Below are positions 23,481-33,733 of a DNA stretch of 39,521 nucleotides, in pieces. The stretch is taken from assembly GCA_024711205.1 (NCBI GenBank), contig JANJTH010000234.1, forward strand, positions 1-39,521. The letters are read 5' to 3'. Origin of the DNA: Planctomycetota bacterium (GTDB lineage: Bacteria; Planctomycetota; J058). The position numbers and the translations under genes are program-made. The notes beneath the pieces were generated by a model. It did not search any database, was not told the origin of the DNA, and worked only from the letters and a program-made list of their open reading frames with translations. The first letter of the stretch is position 1. Every line of letters starts with the position of its first letter.

Positions 23481-23840
23481 GTACGAGCCCGAGCGGGGCT
23501 GGTCGTTCGAGCTGTTCGGGGGCGGGTAGCGTGGGTGGCGAGACTCGCGGGTGGGCAATGGCTTCTGGTCTTGGATTACTACTTCAAGCTGGTCACGGGC
23601 GCCCGGTCCTCGGGGAGGTCGACCGGCTCGAAGTCTCCCGAGCCGGTCGGCGAACCCCAGCAAGGTGCCCGAAGGGTTCTTGGAGCGTCGGAGCCCCCCG
23701 CGGCACCTTGCATCAAGGCATCAAGCAGGGAGCGCGCCCGGCCCAGCAACGCCGTGGGGTCCCCTAAGCCGATCCCGGCTGCCTCGCGTCAGTCCAGTGG
23801 CGGCTCGTCGTCCGACCTGATAGACAACGGAGTAGGTGGG
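23481..23840. other. Region upstream of the Druantia-like operon
   Basis: This 360-bp stretch shows no convincing gene. The plus-strand frame is open into the druH-like gene from 23535, but the translated part up to 23840 is Ser/Arg/Pro-rich and unlike the protein that follows. A short piece, GGQWLLVLDYYFKLVTG, faintly resembles a transposase DDE strand and may be IS debris. The promoter of the downstream operon should lie here; TAGACAACGG and the G-rich GTAGGTGGG immediately before the ATG are the only local hints. Confidence 0.4.
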
Positions 23841-26800
23841 ATGCGCAGAGTCACTGGTCGCGAGCTGATCGACATCGAGCTCGAGCTCGCCAATGCGTGC
23901 CGAGAGCTCGAGTTGCTGTGCGAGCTCGACCTCGACGAGCGGGACACTGACCACCTCGCTTCAGGTATCCGACGACTCATCGAGGCCATGGGTCCAGGGC
24001 GAGCAACGGACCACTTGGCCGAGAAGTGGTCCCACGTGCTTGCCGCTTACCTCGTGTTCGAGGGCCTCAGGGGCTACTCCCAGGGTGACTTCTGGTCGGC
24101 GGTCTGCGCAAAGACCGGCCTCCCCGGCCCCAACTACGCGTGGAGGTGGGGGGCGGTCTTCCGTCAGGTCCTGGAGAAGCACCGCCTGCCCACGTTCGAT
24201 GAGTCGGGTGGAAACGTCCATATCACCCCGATCCTCCTTCACGGCGGCATCCCTGCCTATTGCCTTGCCGATTTCGTGCGCGAGTTCGTGATCCCAGGAG
24301 TCACGCGACCTGAGTTCGCGGGGCTTCGCGCAGGCGACCTACTGGCCTCGTGGCGCGACTCGGCTCGCATGGAGCGAGGAGATCGCCCGATCCGCAGGTT
24401 CCTGCAGCACGGTGGTCGCGGGGCGGAGGATTTCCTCGATCGGAGCCTGGATCTGGTCCGTGCGGTGCTGTCCGGGCAGGACGCGCGACCAGCGGACCAC
24501 GGCCTGCCGGACAAGTTCGGTCAGGTCGTGACCGAGACCCTCGAGAGCACGAAGACCCGGGGGCTCAGCTACGGCGGTGGCGCCCTTGGCGCCACCCGCC
24601 GCCTCGCGCCCAGGCTTGTCCTCGACGCATGGGGCGTGGGCCTCACGCTGCACCTCCCCGAACAAGCGATCGACGGCCAAGCAGCTCGCTGGGAGATCAC
24701 GATCGACGGGCAAGACCCGCTTCGGCACGCGCCGCGTGCTTGGCGCGCGCAGGGCGGCCTTCACCTCGAGTCAGAATCCATCCGCCCCGCCGCGCCCTTC
24801 CGGCACCTGCGTGTCCAGCTCGTCGTGGATGACGAACCGTGCGGTGCGCCCTGGACAATCGAAGGACTGACGCCCGAGCAACCTCTGCTGGCCTTCGACG
24901 AGGAACGCCTCGAGAGAATCGCCACCCGCAGGTTGGAGCCCCGCCCCGCCTGGTTCGTCGTGCCGCGGGACGCCCGACTCGAGGGGGGCCGCCCACTCTG
25001 CGGTCCGGCGCGCCTGCCAGGCGCCTGGGGTGAACTGGAGGCGCGCTGCCTCGACCTGAGCGAAGTGACGCGCCTGCGATTCGGCCATGGCGGGCGAACG
25101 CTCGACATCCCGGTCCTCGAGGAGAGCGCCTTCGTGCGACTCGACGGCCCTGTGTTGGACTCCGTTTCCTCCGCTCAGCGTGGAGCCGTGTTCACGGGAG
25201 GACCGGTCAAGGCGCGCTTCGGTGGTGTTCGTGGTCGTGCTGCGCTCCGGCTCCTGCCCGACTCCGGCGCGAGCCTGGCCTCGCCGTTGACGCTCGAGCC
25301 GGAAGGCTCGTCCTCCTCAGGCGAGCACGCGCTCGACCTCGACGCGCTCGGTCTCGAGGGCGCGTTTGGCAGCTTCGTCGCAGTCGTCCGAGGAGCACTC
25401 GGCCACTCCTGCCGTGTCGCGTTCGCGATCGTGCCGGGCCTAAGCATCGAGTTCGGCACGACGGGGGCGCCCCACGCGATCCTGCGTTGCCCTGACGTGC
25501 TGTTGCGCGTGGAGGATGGCGGCTGGCTGGAACCCGCCCGGGGTGGCCAGCGCCTCGTGTTCACCCCTGAGCGCAGGGAGGCGATCGTCGTCGCGAGTCG
25601 AGGCGCGAACTCGGTCAGCCTTCGAGTCCCGAATCCGGCGCCGCGCTGGGCCTTGGTCGGCATGGAGGAGGAGACGGAAGTCATCGCTTGGCACACGCGC
25701 GCGCTCGAGACCGATCGCGAGCGCCTTGAGCTTGCCCAGGCGCCCGCGGTGGTCGTCGAGTGGCCGGTCGATCGGGGTAGCGAACCCAGGCTCGTCCTCG
25801 AGCGCGCCGGGGAGACCGTCCAGGTGCTCGAGGCAGCGCGCACGGGCCGCGTCGCGCGCTTCGAGCTCGTTCCTGCTCGAGCGAACCTCGAACGCCGGCA
25901 GGGTGGGTTTGCCCGACTCGTCCTTCAACCCGGAGGCCACGAGGTCGTCCGCGTGCGCTCTGCCTGGTCACCACGCAACGTCCAGGTCGAAGCTTACGTC
26001 GAGGGCGAGACCACCCGCGTCGTCGCGTCCTGGTCGAGCGACGACGCCCTCCCCGGTCGAGAGCTTGCTCTGTTCGACCTCCAGCGCCCGTGGAGGTCGC
26101 CGCTGGCGCTCTCGATCCCCGACGCCGATACGAGCCGCTGTGGTGTGGATCTGCCTCACGCGGCGCTGCCCGGGGGACCGACTCGAGCCTGGCTCCGCCT
26201 GCGCGACCCGTGGGCAGCCGACCCCCAACCCTGGGACGTCCCGGCTCCGGGCTCGCGAGGGGTGTGCGACTTCGTCGCGCCGCCTTCGAGTGCCTCGGAG
26301 CAGGTGGAGGACGGCGCCCTCGCGTGCATCGAACGCGCCTTGGCCAGCCCGAACGCTCGCGCCGCGCTCACAGCGCTCGGCGGACTGGGGTGCGTGCCCG
26401 TCGACGCCTTCTCCCGGGTCGTCGAGCTCCTCACGGTCCTCATCCGGTACCCGTCCACGGACACGGTCCACCAGCGGGTCCGAGAACGCCTGCAGGAGCT
26501 GGTCCAGGCCGATCACCGCCCCTTCCTGGTCGCCCTGGCGCGACTCGGCGAGCGCATGCCCGTGGACGCCTTGCGGACGCTTGCCCGCGGACAGGACCTC
26601 GGCCAGCGAATCGCCGGGCGGCACCGCACCCCGTTTGTCCGGAATCCCGCCGGGGACAAGCAGCTCCTGGAGGCGAGCGACGAACTGACGGCCGACGAGG
26701 TCGTCGAGTTGCTGAAGAAGCCCGAGGCGCCGGTCGAGGGAGAGCGCCTGTCCGACGGCGAACTCGATGCGCTCGGGCGCATCTCGCCCGCGCTCGTGGT

Positions 26801-27680
26801 CTTCCTGGAGTCAGCGACGCTTTGCGACGAGGCGGCTGGAGCTCGGCGCCGGTTCGAGCGCCTCCTCGGCGAAACGACCGTGCAGGAGCTGCAGCCACTG
26901 CGGCCAAGGACCGTCGTGGCTGTCGGAGACCAGCCCGTCCTTCTCGCCTCGGTCTACACGGATGGGCTCGAGGTCGGGGCCGCGCTTCACGGACCGCGAC
27001 TGCCGGGTGGCCTCGTGCTCGTCGGCCAGCAGGTGCCTGGTCCTGGAGAAGTGAGAATTGAGCTCCAGCGTGACGGAGGGGTCATCGCGCGTATCGCCGA
27101 GCAAGACATCCGCGCCGAGGGCCTCCGCATGGATCTGCAGCAAGCCTTTCCAACCAGCAGATTCGCCTGCTGGGCCGAGGCCTGGCGGCCCGCTTTCGAG
27201 GCCGTGAGCGATGGCTCGAGGCCTGAGCTCGCCGCGCTCGGTGGCGGCGTGAGCTCCGTTGCTGGCGGCTTGCTCGATGCGGACCGCCTCGTCATCGCGG
27301 TCCGCGAGGCGCTCGAGGGCGTGGGTCGTCTCGGCGCCAAGGAACGGAAGGCGCTCGAGGTCCAACTCGGCAACGCCACGAAGCTCCTGGAGCGAGGGCT
27401 CCAGCTGAACGCGAGCCGTCTGCCTCGCGCGTTCGCCGTGGCCATCCGCCGTCGCCAGCGACCCGAGGCCAGCCGGTTCTGGCTCATGCACCTGCCGTTC
27501 GCCTCGCTCGCCGCCGCGACCATGCAGCGCCTGTTGGCGCGGCGCGAGGCGCAGGACGTCGGCATCCGTCCTCTGCAGTTGGCCGAGCTGGCGCGCGCGC
27601 TGGCCGGGATCGCTCCTACTCTGCAAGAGCGGGACCTCTGCCTCGCCGAGCTCGCGCTCGCGTGGTTCCGGGAGACCTGA
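23841..27680 (+). CDS. DruH-like large protein of a Druantia type III-like system
   Basis: This 1279-aa protein starts at ATG 23841 behind GTAGGTGGG; the listed 23535 start adds about 100 unrelated residues. The first 170 residues are helical with a distinctive segment (AYLVFEGLRGYSQGDFWSAV, ITPILLHGGIPAYCLADFV). The middle (about 230-900) is beta-rich with Ig-like strand patterns, and the last 350 residues are helical. No P-loop, nuclease or membrane motif is visible. It lies 2 bp upstream of a 2016-aa DUF1998 helicase. That pairing of a large protein of unknown fold with a giant helicase is the layout of Druantia type III (DruH-DruE). Naming rests on the neighbour, size and layout rather than direct sequence recognition, so another helicase-linked defence system is possible. 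Confidence 0.6.
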   Translation: MRRVTGRELIDIELELANACRELELLCELDLDERDTDHLASGIRRLIEAMGPGRATDHLAEKWSHVLAAYLVFEGLRGYSQGDFWSAVCAKTGLPGPNYAWRWGAVFRQVLEKHRLPTFDESGGNVHITPILLHGGIPAYCLADFVREFVIPGVTRPEFAGLRAGDLLASWRDSARMERGDRPIRRFLQHGGRGAEDFLDRSLDLVRAVLSGQDARPADHGLPDKFGQVVTETLESTKTRGLSYGGGALGATRRLAPRLVLDAWGVGLTLHLPEQAIDGQAARWEITIDGQDPLRHAPRAWRAQGGLHLESESIRPAAPFRHLRVQLVVDDEPCGAPWTIEGLTPEQPLLAFDEERLERIATRRLEPRPAWFVVPRDARLEGGRPLCGPARLPGAWGELEARCLDLSEVTRLRFGHGGRTLDIPVLEESAFVRLDGPVLDSVSSAQRGAVFTGGPVKARFGGVRGRAALRLLPDSGASLASPLTLEPEGSSSSGEHALDLDALGLEGAFGSFVAVVRGALGHSCRVAFAIVPGLSIEFGTTGAPHAILRCPDVLLRVEDGGWLEPARGGQRLVFTPERREAIVVASRGANSVSLRVPNPAPRWALVGMEEETEVIAWHTRALETDRERLELAQAPAVVVEWPVDRGSEPRLVLERAGETVQVLEAARTGRVARFELVPARANLERRQGGFARLVLQPGGHEVVRVRSAWSPRNVQVEAYVEGETTRVVASWSSDDALPGRELALFDLQRPWRSPLALSIPDADTSRCGVDLPHAALPGGPTRAWLRLRDPWAADPQPWDVPAPGSRGVCDFVAPPSSASEQVEDGALACIERALASPNARAALTALGGLGCVPVDAFSRVVELLTVLIRYPSTDTVHQRVRERLQELVQADHRPFLVALARLGERMPVDALRTLARGQDLGQRIAGRHRTPFVRNPAGDKQLLEASDELTADEVVELLKKPEAPVEGERLSDGELDALGRISPALVVFLESATLCDEAAGARRRFERLLGETTVQELQPLRPRTVVAVGDQPVLLASVYTDGLEVGAALHGPRLPGGLVLVGQQVPGPGEVRIELQRDGGVIARIAEQDIRAEGLRMDLQQAFPTSRFACWAEAWRPAFEAVSDGSRPELAALGGGVSSVAGGLLDADRLVIAVREALEGVGRLGAKERKALEVQLGNATKLLERGLQLNASRLPRAFAVAIRRRQRPEASRFWLMHLPFASLAAATMQRLLARREAQDVGIRPLQLAELARALAGIAPTLQERDLCLAELALAWFRET

Positions 27681-27682
27681 CC

Positions 27683-30600
27683 ATGACACGCACCCTTCAC
27701 CCCATCGAGTCCTTCGCTGCGGTCAGGGACGAGTATCTGCGCTACCTGCGGAGCTTCTTCCGGTTCCGCGACCCGAAACTCGAGGCGCAGTTCGGCCGGG
27801 AGATCTCTACGCCGGGGCGCCTCGTGCGCGGACCTCTCCTCGAGTCGGTGCCGCCGTTCGTGCTTGGCCCCTCGATCCGCGACCTGGTCGAGGAGGGCGT
27901 GCTCTCGGCCGGCTTCGAGCGGCTCTGCGCGCGAGCTGGCACAGAGCTCCCCTATGACCGCCCTCTCTATGCTCACCAGGCGCGCGCAATCCGACTCGCC
28001 GTCGGCGAGGGCCGGAACGTCGTGGTCGCCACCGGAACTGGCAGCGGCAAGACCGAGTCCTTCGTGCTGCCGATCCTTGACCGCCTTCTTCGGGAGGAGG
28101 AGGAAGGGAGGCTCGGGCCCGGAGTGCGAGCTCTGCTGCTCTACCCGATGAACGCGCTCGCGAACGACCAGGTGAAGCGCCTCCGGAGGATCCTCTCCAG
28201 GTATCCGTCGATCACCTTTGGTCGGTACACGGGCCAGACCGAGGACGAGCCGCGCAGGGCCCGCGCGGAGTTCCGGAAGGTCAACCCAGGAGAGGAGGAG
28301 CTCGAGCACGAGCTCAAGAGTCGCGAGGAGATGCAGGCCACCCCGCCTCACATCTTGCTCACGAACTACGCCATGCTCGAGTATCTGCTGCTGCGCCCAC
28401 AGGACATCTCGCTGTTTGAAGGCCCGTCGACCGGGACGTGGGCCGACGTGGTGATCGACGAGGCCCACGTCTATGACGGCGCGAACGGCGCCGAGGTCGC
28501 GATGCTCCTGCGGCGAGTCCGCGACCGGGTCGCTCGAGGACGGAGCCTCCGCTGCTTCGCCACGAGCGCGACGCTCGGCTCGGGAAACTCGGCCCGCGAC
28601 GCCGCCGCGGGGTTTGCACGCACGCTCTTCGATCATCCCTTCGAGGCGACCGACGTCGTCCACGCAGAGCGGATCGAGTTGCCCGTCTTGGCACCGACCG
28701 ACGCCTGGAGACCGGCGCCCTCGTTGTATGGAGCCCTCGGCACCGCGCTGGAGAATGATGCGTCGAGAGACGAGTTGGGAGCGATCTGTACCCGTCACGG
28801 CGTGCCTGCCGCAGTCGTGGACGCTGCGCGCCGGCGTCGAGCCGTCGACGCGGCTCCGGCCTCCACGCCCGTCGCGACGACACCGGACGACCCTTGGGGG
28901 CTTGGCGGGTCCGCGCCGTCGCGGGTCGCGGCGGCCGTGAGAGCACCTCGGGACGACGTCTCGGGCTTCCTCTACGACGTGCTCGTCGGTGACGCGAACC
29001 TCGCGACGCTGCGCCGTCTCCTCAAGGAGGGCGGCCCGACGCTCGTAACCGAGCTCGTCGGCGCGGTGCTCGGGGAAGGCGACGAACGAGGACAACTCGA
29101 GGAGCTGGTCCAACTCGTGAGGCTGGCTGCCATGGCGAGGAAGGACCCGCGCTCCATGGCCCTCTTGCCCGCGAGGTACCACGTTTTCTGCAGGGCGATC
29201 GACGGTGTCTTCGTGTCCTTGGTCGAGGAACCCCTCGTGGAGCTCGGCACTGGTCGCCGGCTGTTCCTTGATCGGTGCGATCGGCATGAGCTTCGTGGCC
29301 AGTCGGTCCGGGTCTTCGAGCTCGCAGCGTGTCGCCGGTGCGGGCTCGAGCTCGTGTTCGGCTACCTCCGACCCACCGAGCCTCAGACACGGGAGCTCGT
29401 CCAGCTCAGCCCGGCCGAGCGCGAGGCCGCGGCGACCACGGCCACGCCGCTCGAGCCAGCGTACTTCGCCCTCGGGGTCGACGAGCCGGCTCCGCTCGAC
29501 GAGGACGGCGAGGTGCTGCAGCCGGAGCCGACACCCGAGCCGGCCCCGCCACCAGAGAAGCCCGCAGCCGACGGCAAGCCGGACGTGCCGGAGGGTGGCC
29601 CTCGCCGCCGCGCGCCGAGGGAGGGCGCACCGAAGGCTGTCCAACCCGACGCGTATCGACTCTGCGCTGCCTGTGGAGCGGTGGAGGAGGCCTCACCGCT
29701 GGCAGGTTCCTGCCGGTGCGAGCGACCGTCATGGCTGCCCGTCCGTCGCGCGGCGACCTCGCGTACCGACGAGCTCAAGTGCTGTCCTGGGTGCGGCGGC
29801 AGCTCGGTGGGTGGCGAGTCTCATCTGCGTTTCCTCACAGGTCAGGACGCGCCGGTCGCCGTCATTGCCGCGGCGCTCTACCACCAGCTCCCAGCCCTCG
29901 ACGCCACGCCGTCGGGTGGACGCAAGCTCCTGTGCTTCGCCGACAGCCGGCAGGACGCAGCGTTCTTCGCTCCTTATCTGGAGAGGAGCTACGGCACGCT
30001 GTTGCAGCGGCGGCTGATCGCCATCGCCCTCGAGCAATGCCGTGGCGCGGTGAACTTCGAGACGCTGGCGGACCAGGTTCGCCGGGCCGGCGAAACGAAG
30101 GGGGTCTTCCAGGCCGGCGCGACTCAGGCCGAACGGCAGACCGAGGCGCGACGCTGGCTCATGCGCGAGCTCCTGTCGCTCGATCGCGACATCGGCCTCC
30201 TTGGCCGAGGGATCCTCCACGTCGACGTGGAAGAAGTCCCGCCACTCCCCCGGCCCATTCTCGACGCGTGGAAGCTCGATGACGCGCAGGGGACCCAGCT
30301 CGTGAAGGCTCTGCTGACGAGCCTCGTCCCGCAGCATGCCATCGAGTTCCCGGTGGGCGTGCAGCCCACACACGAGGACTTCGAGCCGAGGAACTTCGAG
30401 ACGTTCGTTCGGGACCAGGGCTCCGATCGCATGAAGCGGATCCTGAGCTGGGTCCCGGCCACCCCGACCGGCAACAACCGCCGCCTCGACTACCTGCGCC
30501 GCGTTCTCGAGCGCAGCAAGGGTCGTCCGGCGGGAGTAGACCTCGTCTTCGATCTGCGCCGGCTGTTCGAGTGGGCCACCAAGGTGGCCCGCCTGCTCGT

Positions 30601-33600
30601 GCCCAAGACGATCCCGAACGAGGGCGAGGTCTTCCAGGTCCCGCTGTCGAGGCTGGCGTTCGAGTCGACAGCGGCCCGCGACCTCCGGCTCTGGCGCTGT
30701 GACCGCTGCCAGCTCGTCACGTCCTTCTGCTGCGCTGGGGCCTGTCCCGGCTACCGCTGCACGGGAGCTCTCGCGCTGGCCGAGTTCCCCGAGGACGACC
30801 ACTACCGGCGCTACTACCGAGGCACCGAGCCCGTTCCCATGCGGGTCATGGAGCACACTGCGCAGCTGGCCACGACCGAAGCCGCGAAGGTCCAGTCCGA
30901 CTTCGTCGCCGGCGAAGTGAATGTTCTCTCGTGCTCGACGACGTTCGAGCTGGGCGTTGACGTGGGCGAGCTGCAGGCGGTGCTGCTGCGCAACGTACCG
31001 CCGACGACGGCGAACTACGTGCAGCGCGCCGGGCGCGCTGGTCGCCGGACCGACTCCGCCGCCTTCTGCGTGACGTACGTCCAGCGCAGGTCGCACGACC
31101 TGGCACACTACGCGCGGCCCGAGCGCCTCGTGGGCGGCGAGATCCGAGCGCCTCGGGTGAAGCTCGCCAATGCCAAGATCGCGCGGCGACACCTCCACTC
31201 CATCGTGCTCGCCCACTTCTTTCGAACGCGCGCGCCGGACTCGGTCGGCAAGTGCGAGGACTTCTTCGCCGCCGATGGCGCAAAGACCAGCGCCGTCGAC
31301 TCGCTCGGCGAGCTTCTCCGCGCGCGCCCACCTGAGCTCGCCGAGTCGCTCCGCCGGTGCCTTCCTCCCGCGTTGCACGACGAACTCGGCCTCGATGGTT
31401 GGACGTGGGAGCTCCACCTGCTCGGCGAAGCGGGGCTCCTTCAGTGCGCGCGTGAGGAGTATGAGCAGGAGGTGAGCCAGTTCCGCACCATGCGCGAGGA
31501 GGCGAAGACCGAGAACAAGCTCATGCGGGCCAATCAGCTCCAGGAGTACCTCAACACGATCCAGCGTCGAGAGCTCCTCGGCTACCTCGCCTCCCGGGGA
31601 GTCCTGCCGAAGTACGGCTTCCCGGTCGACGTGGTGCCGCTCAAGCTGTACGGGCACCGCGAGGCGGCGCGCCGTCTCGAGCTCGAGCGGGATCTGTCGT
31701 TGGCGATCTCGGAGTACGCACCCGGCTCCTCGGTCGTGGCTGGCGGTCGTCTCTGGACGAGCCGCGCGGTCGCGCTGCGACGGGACCGGAAGCTCCCGCC
31801 GAGCGACTACTCCGAGTGCCGCTGCGGCTGGTTCCGGCGGTGGACCGGCAACGCGACCGAAGGCGCCCGCCCGGTGGAGTGCCCTCGCTGCAGGAGCGAC
31901 AAGCTGATTCACGGGAGCTACGTCGTTCCAGAGTTCGGCTTCGCGACCCTTGCCGACGACGAGCCGCGGGCCCCTGGGGCGTCACGACCGATGCGGGTCT
32001 GGGCGTCGCGGGTGCACTTCGTTTGCGACGACACAACGGATCATGAAGTGGTGCTCGGTGACGGCGAGCGACGTCGGACCGTGAGCATCGCCCGGCGTGC
32101 CCGCGGCGAGCTGGTGCTCGTCAACGCAGGACGCGCGAGTGTCGGCTACTGGATCTGCGATTACTGTGGCTTCGGCGAGCATGTCGCCAGCTCCGCCAAG
32201 CCGCCGAAGGATCACAAGCGCCCCTGGGGCAGCAAGTGCAAGGGCTTCTTTGAGCGGCCGCGCGCGCTCGGCCATGCGTTCCTCACCGATGTGTGCGAGC
32301 TCCGCTTTCCTGGCGCCGCGGCGACGACGGACACGAGGTTCTGGTCCAGCCTCCTCTATGCGGTTGTGGAGGGTGCGGCGAGCGCCCTCGAGCTACGCCG
32401 CGACGACATCGATGGGTGTCTCCACGCACTTGACGCCGATGAACCTTCGGTCGTCCTCTTCGACACCGTGCCCGGTGGGGCCGGCTTCGTCGAGCTGCTG
32501 CGCGAGCCCGAAGCGCTCGAGGCGGTCCTTCGTGCTGCATTCACTCGGGTAGAGGACTGCTCGTGCGCGGAGGACACGAGTTGCTACGAGTGCCTACGGG
32601 GCTACCGGAACCAGTGGTGTCACGACCAGCTCGTGCGCGGCCCGGTCCGGGCGTACCTGGAGGAGCTGCTGTCCGCGGTCTCCGGTGCACGCATGCACAT
32701 TCAGCCGGTCCCGGCGGTCGACCCCGGCCGCTGGCTGGCACGGGAGGTCCTTGCCGCCCGCAGCGTGGAGCTCGCCGTGCGAGGGTTTGGCTTTTCGAGC
32801 GAGCTCGACGCCGCTGCGCTCGGCCTGGCGCAGGACTGGTGGGAGATCATGGGCCAGGCAGCCCAGCGAGGCGCCAACGTTCGCCTCATGATCGGGGTCC
32901 CCAATCGGCCCTCGATCACGCGTCGACCGGACGACGGCCGGACGCTGACCGAGCTGCGTGCACTGGCCGAGCGAGGCGTGGACGTGCGACCGCTCGGACC
33001 GCGCGCGTCTCGCCCGGACTGGGACATGGCGCTCGTATGCGGAGACGGAACGACTGCGCGCCGCCGCTTGGTGCGGCTGCGCCGCACCACGGACGACCGC
33101 GAACTGGTCTTCCTTCCGGCCATGTTGCGCGGGGCTGCGCTCGAGACGTCCCTTCACCCAGAGGTGGTCGCTAGCGGGGTCGCCGAGCTGTCCCAGTTGC
33201 TCAGCAGCGTCCAGCGGCTCTCGGCGTCCGATCCGCGGCTGGACCTGACCGGGGCTCAGGTGCGCAGGATCGAGAGGGGCGAGCGAGGGTCCATCGGTAG
33301 CTACTTCCGGGAGTATCTGAACGCGGAGGTCACGGCAGTCGAACTTCTCGACCCGTACGTGCGTCGCCCGGAGCAGTTCGTGAACCTGCGGCGACTCGTC
33401 GAGGAGCTGAGTCAGGTCGCCGGGCGGGCTCTCGAGGTCCGCCTCACGACGACCGCTCCCCCTTCCGAGCGCGAGGCGGAGGTTCAAGTCCAGGCCGCTG
33501 AGGTCGAGCAGCTTCGAGCCTGGGCGCAGGATCGACAAACGAACCTGCGAATCGACCTGCGACAGGATCGCGCGTTCCATGACCGTGAGGTTCGCCTCAT

Positions 33601-33733
33601 CGAGCCAGCGACCGACTCTCGGACGGTCGTTCTGATTGGCCGTGGCCTTGACACGTGGACGGACACCAGACGAGCGCGCGACGCCCTCTCGAGGGAGACC
33701 TACCTCGCGGCATTCCGAGAGCCACTCGTTTGA
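27683..33733 (+). CDS. druE: DruE-like DEAD/DEAH helicase with DUF1998 and C-terminal PLD/MIT_C-like domain
   Basis: This 2016-aa anti-phage helicase begins at ATG 27683 with GGGAGA ahead. Motifs: ATGTGSGKTE (about 116-125), VVIDEAHVYDG (256-266), FATSATLGS, LLCFADSRQDAAFFA, STTFELGVDVGELQ, and YVQRAGRAGRR near 1113. A proline-rich linker and several zinc-ribbon clusters (CRRCGLE, CPGCGG, CDRC, CPRCRS, CDYCGFG) lie between. The DUF1998 signature is FDTVPGGAGFVELLREPEALE with CSCAEDTSCYECLRGYRNQ near 1636. Residues 1670-2016 are an extra region ending in LDPYVRR and DRAFHDREVRLIEP...VLIGRGLD, resembling the phospholipase-D-like MIT_C fold. DruE proteins are this size and carry DUF1998. DISARM DrmA is shorter, which favours Druantia. 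Confidence 0.78.
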   Translation: MTRTLHPIESFAAVRDEYLRYLRSFFRFRDPKLEAQFGREISTPGRLVRGPLLESVPPFVLGPSIRDLVEEGVLSAGFERLCARAGTELPYDRPLYAHQARAIRLAVGEGRNVVVATGTGSGKTESFVLPILDRLLREEEEGRLGPGVRALLLYPMNALANDQVKRLRRILSRYPSITFGRYTGQTEDEPRRARAEFRKVNPGEEELEHELKSREEMQATPPHILLTNYAMLEYLLLRPQDISLFEGPSTGTWADVVIDEAHVYDGANGAEVAMLLRRVRDRVARGRSLRCFATSATLGSGNSARDAAAGFARTLFDHPFEATDVVHAERIELPVLAPTDAWRPAPSLYGALGTALENDASRDELGAICTRHGVPAAVVDAARRRRAVDAAPASTPVATTPDDPWGLGGSAPSRVAAAVRAPRDDVSGFLYDVLVGDANLATLRRLLKEGGPTLVTELVGAVLGEGDERGQLEELVQLVRLAAMARKDPRSMALLPARYHVFCRAIDGVFVSLVEEPLVELGTGRRLFLDRCDRHELRGQSVRVFELAACRRCGLELVFGYLRPTEPQTRELVQLSPAEREAAATTATPLEPAYFALGVDEPAPLDEDGEVLQPEPTPEPAPPPEKPAADGKPDVPEGGPRRRAPREGAPKAVQPDAYRLCAACGAVEEASPLAGSCRCERPSWLPVRRAATSRTDELKCCPGCGGSSVGGESHLRFLTGQDAPVAVIAAALYHQLPALDATPSGGRKLLCFADSRQDAAFFAPYLERSYGTLLQRRLIAIALEQCRGAVNFETLADQVRRAGETKGVFQAGATQAERQTEARRWLMRELLSLDRDIGLLGRGILHVDVEEVPPLPRPILDAWKLDDAQGTQLVKALLTSLVPQHAIEFPVGVQPTHEDFEPRNFETFVRDQGSDRMKRILSWVPATPTGNNRRLDYLRRVLERSKGRPAGVDLVFDLRRLFEWATKVARLLVPKTIPNEGEVFQVPLSRLAFESTAARDLRLWRCDRCQLVTSFCCAGACPGYRCTGALALAEFPEDDHYRRYYRGTEPVPMRVMEHTAQLATTEAAKVQSDFVAGEVNVLSCSTTFELGVDVGELQAVLLRNVPPTTANYVQRAGRAGRRTDSAAFCVTYVQRRSHDLAHYARPERLVGGEIRAPRVKLANAKIARRHLHSIVLAHFFRTRAPDSVGKCEDFFAADGAKTSAVDSLGELLRARPPELAESLRRCLPPALHDELGLDGWTWELHLLGEAGLLQCAREEYEQEVSQFRTMREEAKTENKLMRANQLQEYLNTIQRRELLGYLASRGVLPKYGFPVDVVPLKLYGHREAARRLELERDLSLAISEYAPGSSVVAGGRLWTSRAVALRRDRKLPPSDYSECRCGWFRRWTGNATEGARPVECPRCRSDKLIHGSYVVPEFGFATLADDEPRAPGASRPMRVWASRVHFVCDDTTDHEVVLGDGERRRTVSIARRARGELVLVNAGRASVGYWICDYCGFGEHVASSAKPPKDHKRPWGSKCKGFFERPRALGHAFLTDVCELRFPGAAATTDTRFWSSLLYAVVEGAASALELRRDDIDGCLHALDADEPSVVLFDTVPGGAGFVELLREPEALEAVLRAAFTRVEDCSCAEDTSCYECLRGYRNQWCHDQLVRGPVRAYLEELLSAVSGARMHIQPVPAVDPGRWLAREVLAARSVELAVRGFGFSSELDAAALGLAQDWWEIMGQAAQRGANVRLMIGVPNRPSITRRPDDGRTLTELRALAERGVDVRPLGPRASRPDWDMALVCGDGTTARRRLVRLRRTTDDRELVFLPAMLRGAALETSLHPEVVASGVAELSQLLSSVQRLSASDPRLDLTGAQVRRIERGERGSIGSYFREYLNAEVTAVELLDPYVRRPEQFVNLRRLVEELSQVAGRALEVRLTTTAPPSEREAEVQVQAAEVEQLRAWAQDRQTNLRIDLRQDRAFHDREVRLIEPATDSRTVVLIGRGLDTWTDTRRARDALSRETYLAAFREPLV

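Noticed and set aside
26987-29644. 885-aa minus-strand ORF opposite the Druantia-like genes
   Set aside because: Antisense of the helicase motifs and of the 2-bp gene junction; no family features of its own.
29729-31912. 727-aa minus-strand ORF opposite the helicase core
   Set aside because: The plus strand encodes the QRAGRAGR motif and zinc ribbons in this interval, so this is a shadow.
27683-33733. DISARM (DrmA/DrmB) assignment for the helicase
   Set aside because: A single 2016-aa helicase with a large upstream partner and no methyltransferase or separate drmB/drmC fits Druantia type III better, though the families are related.
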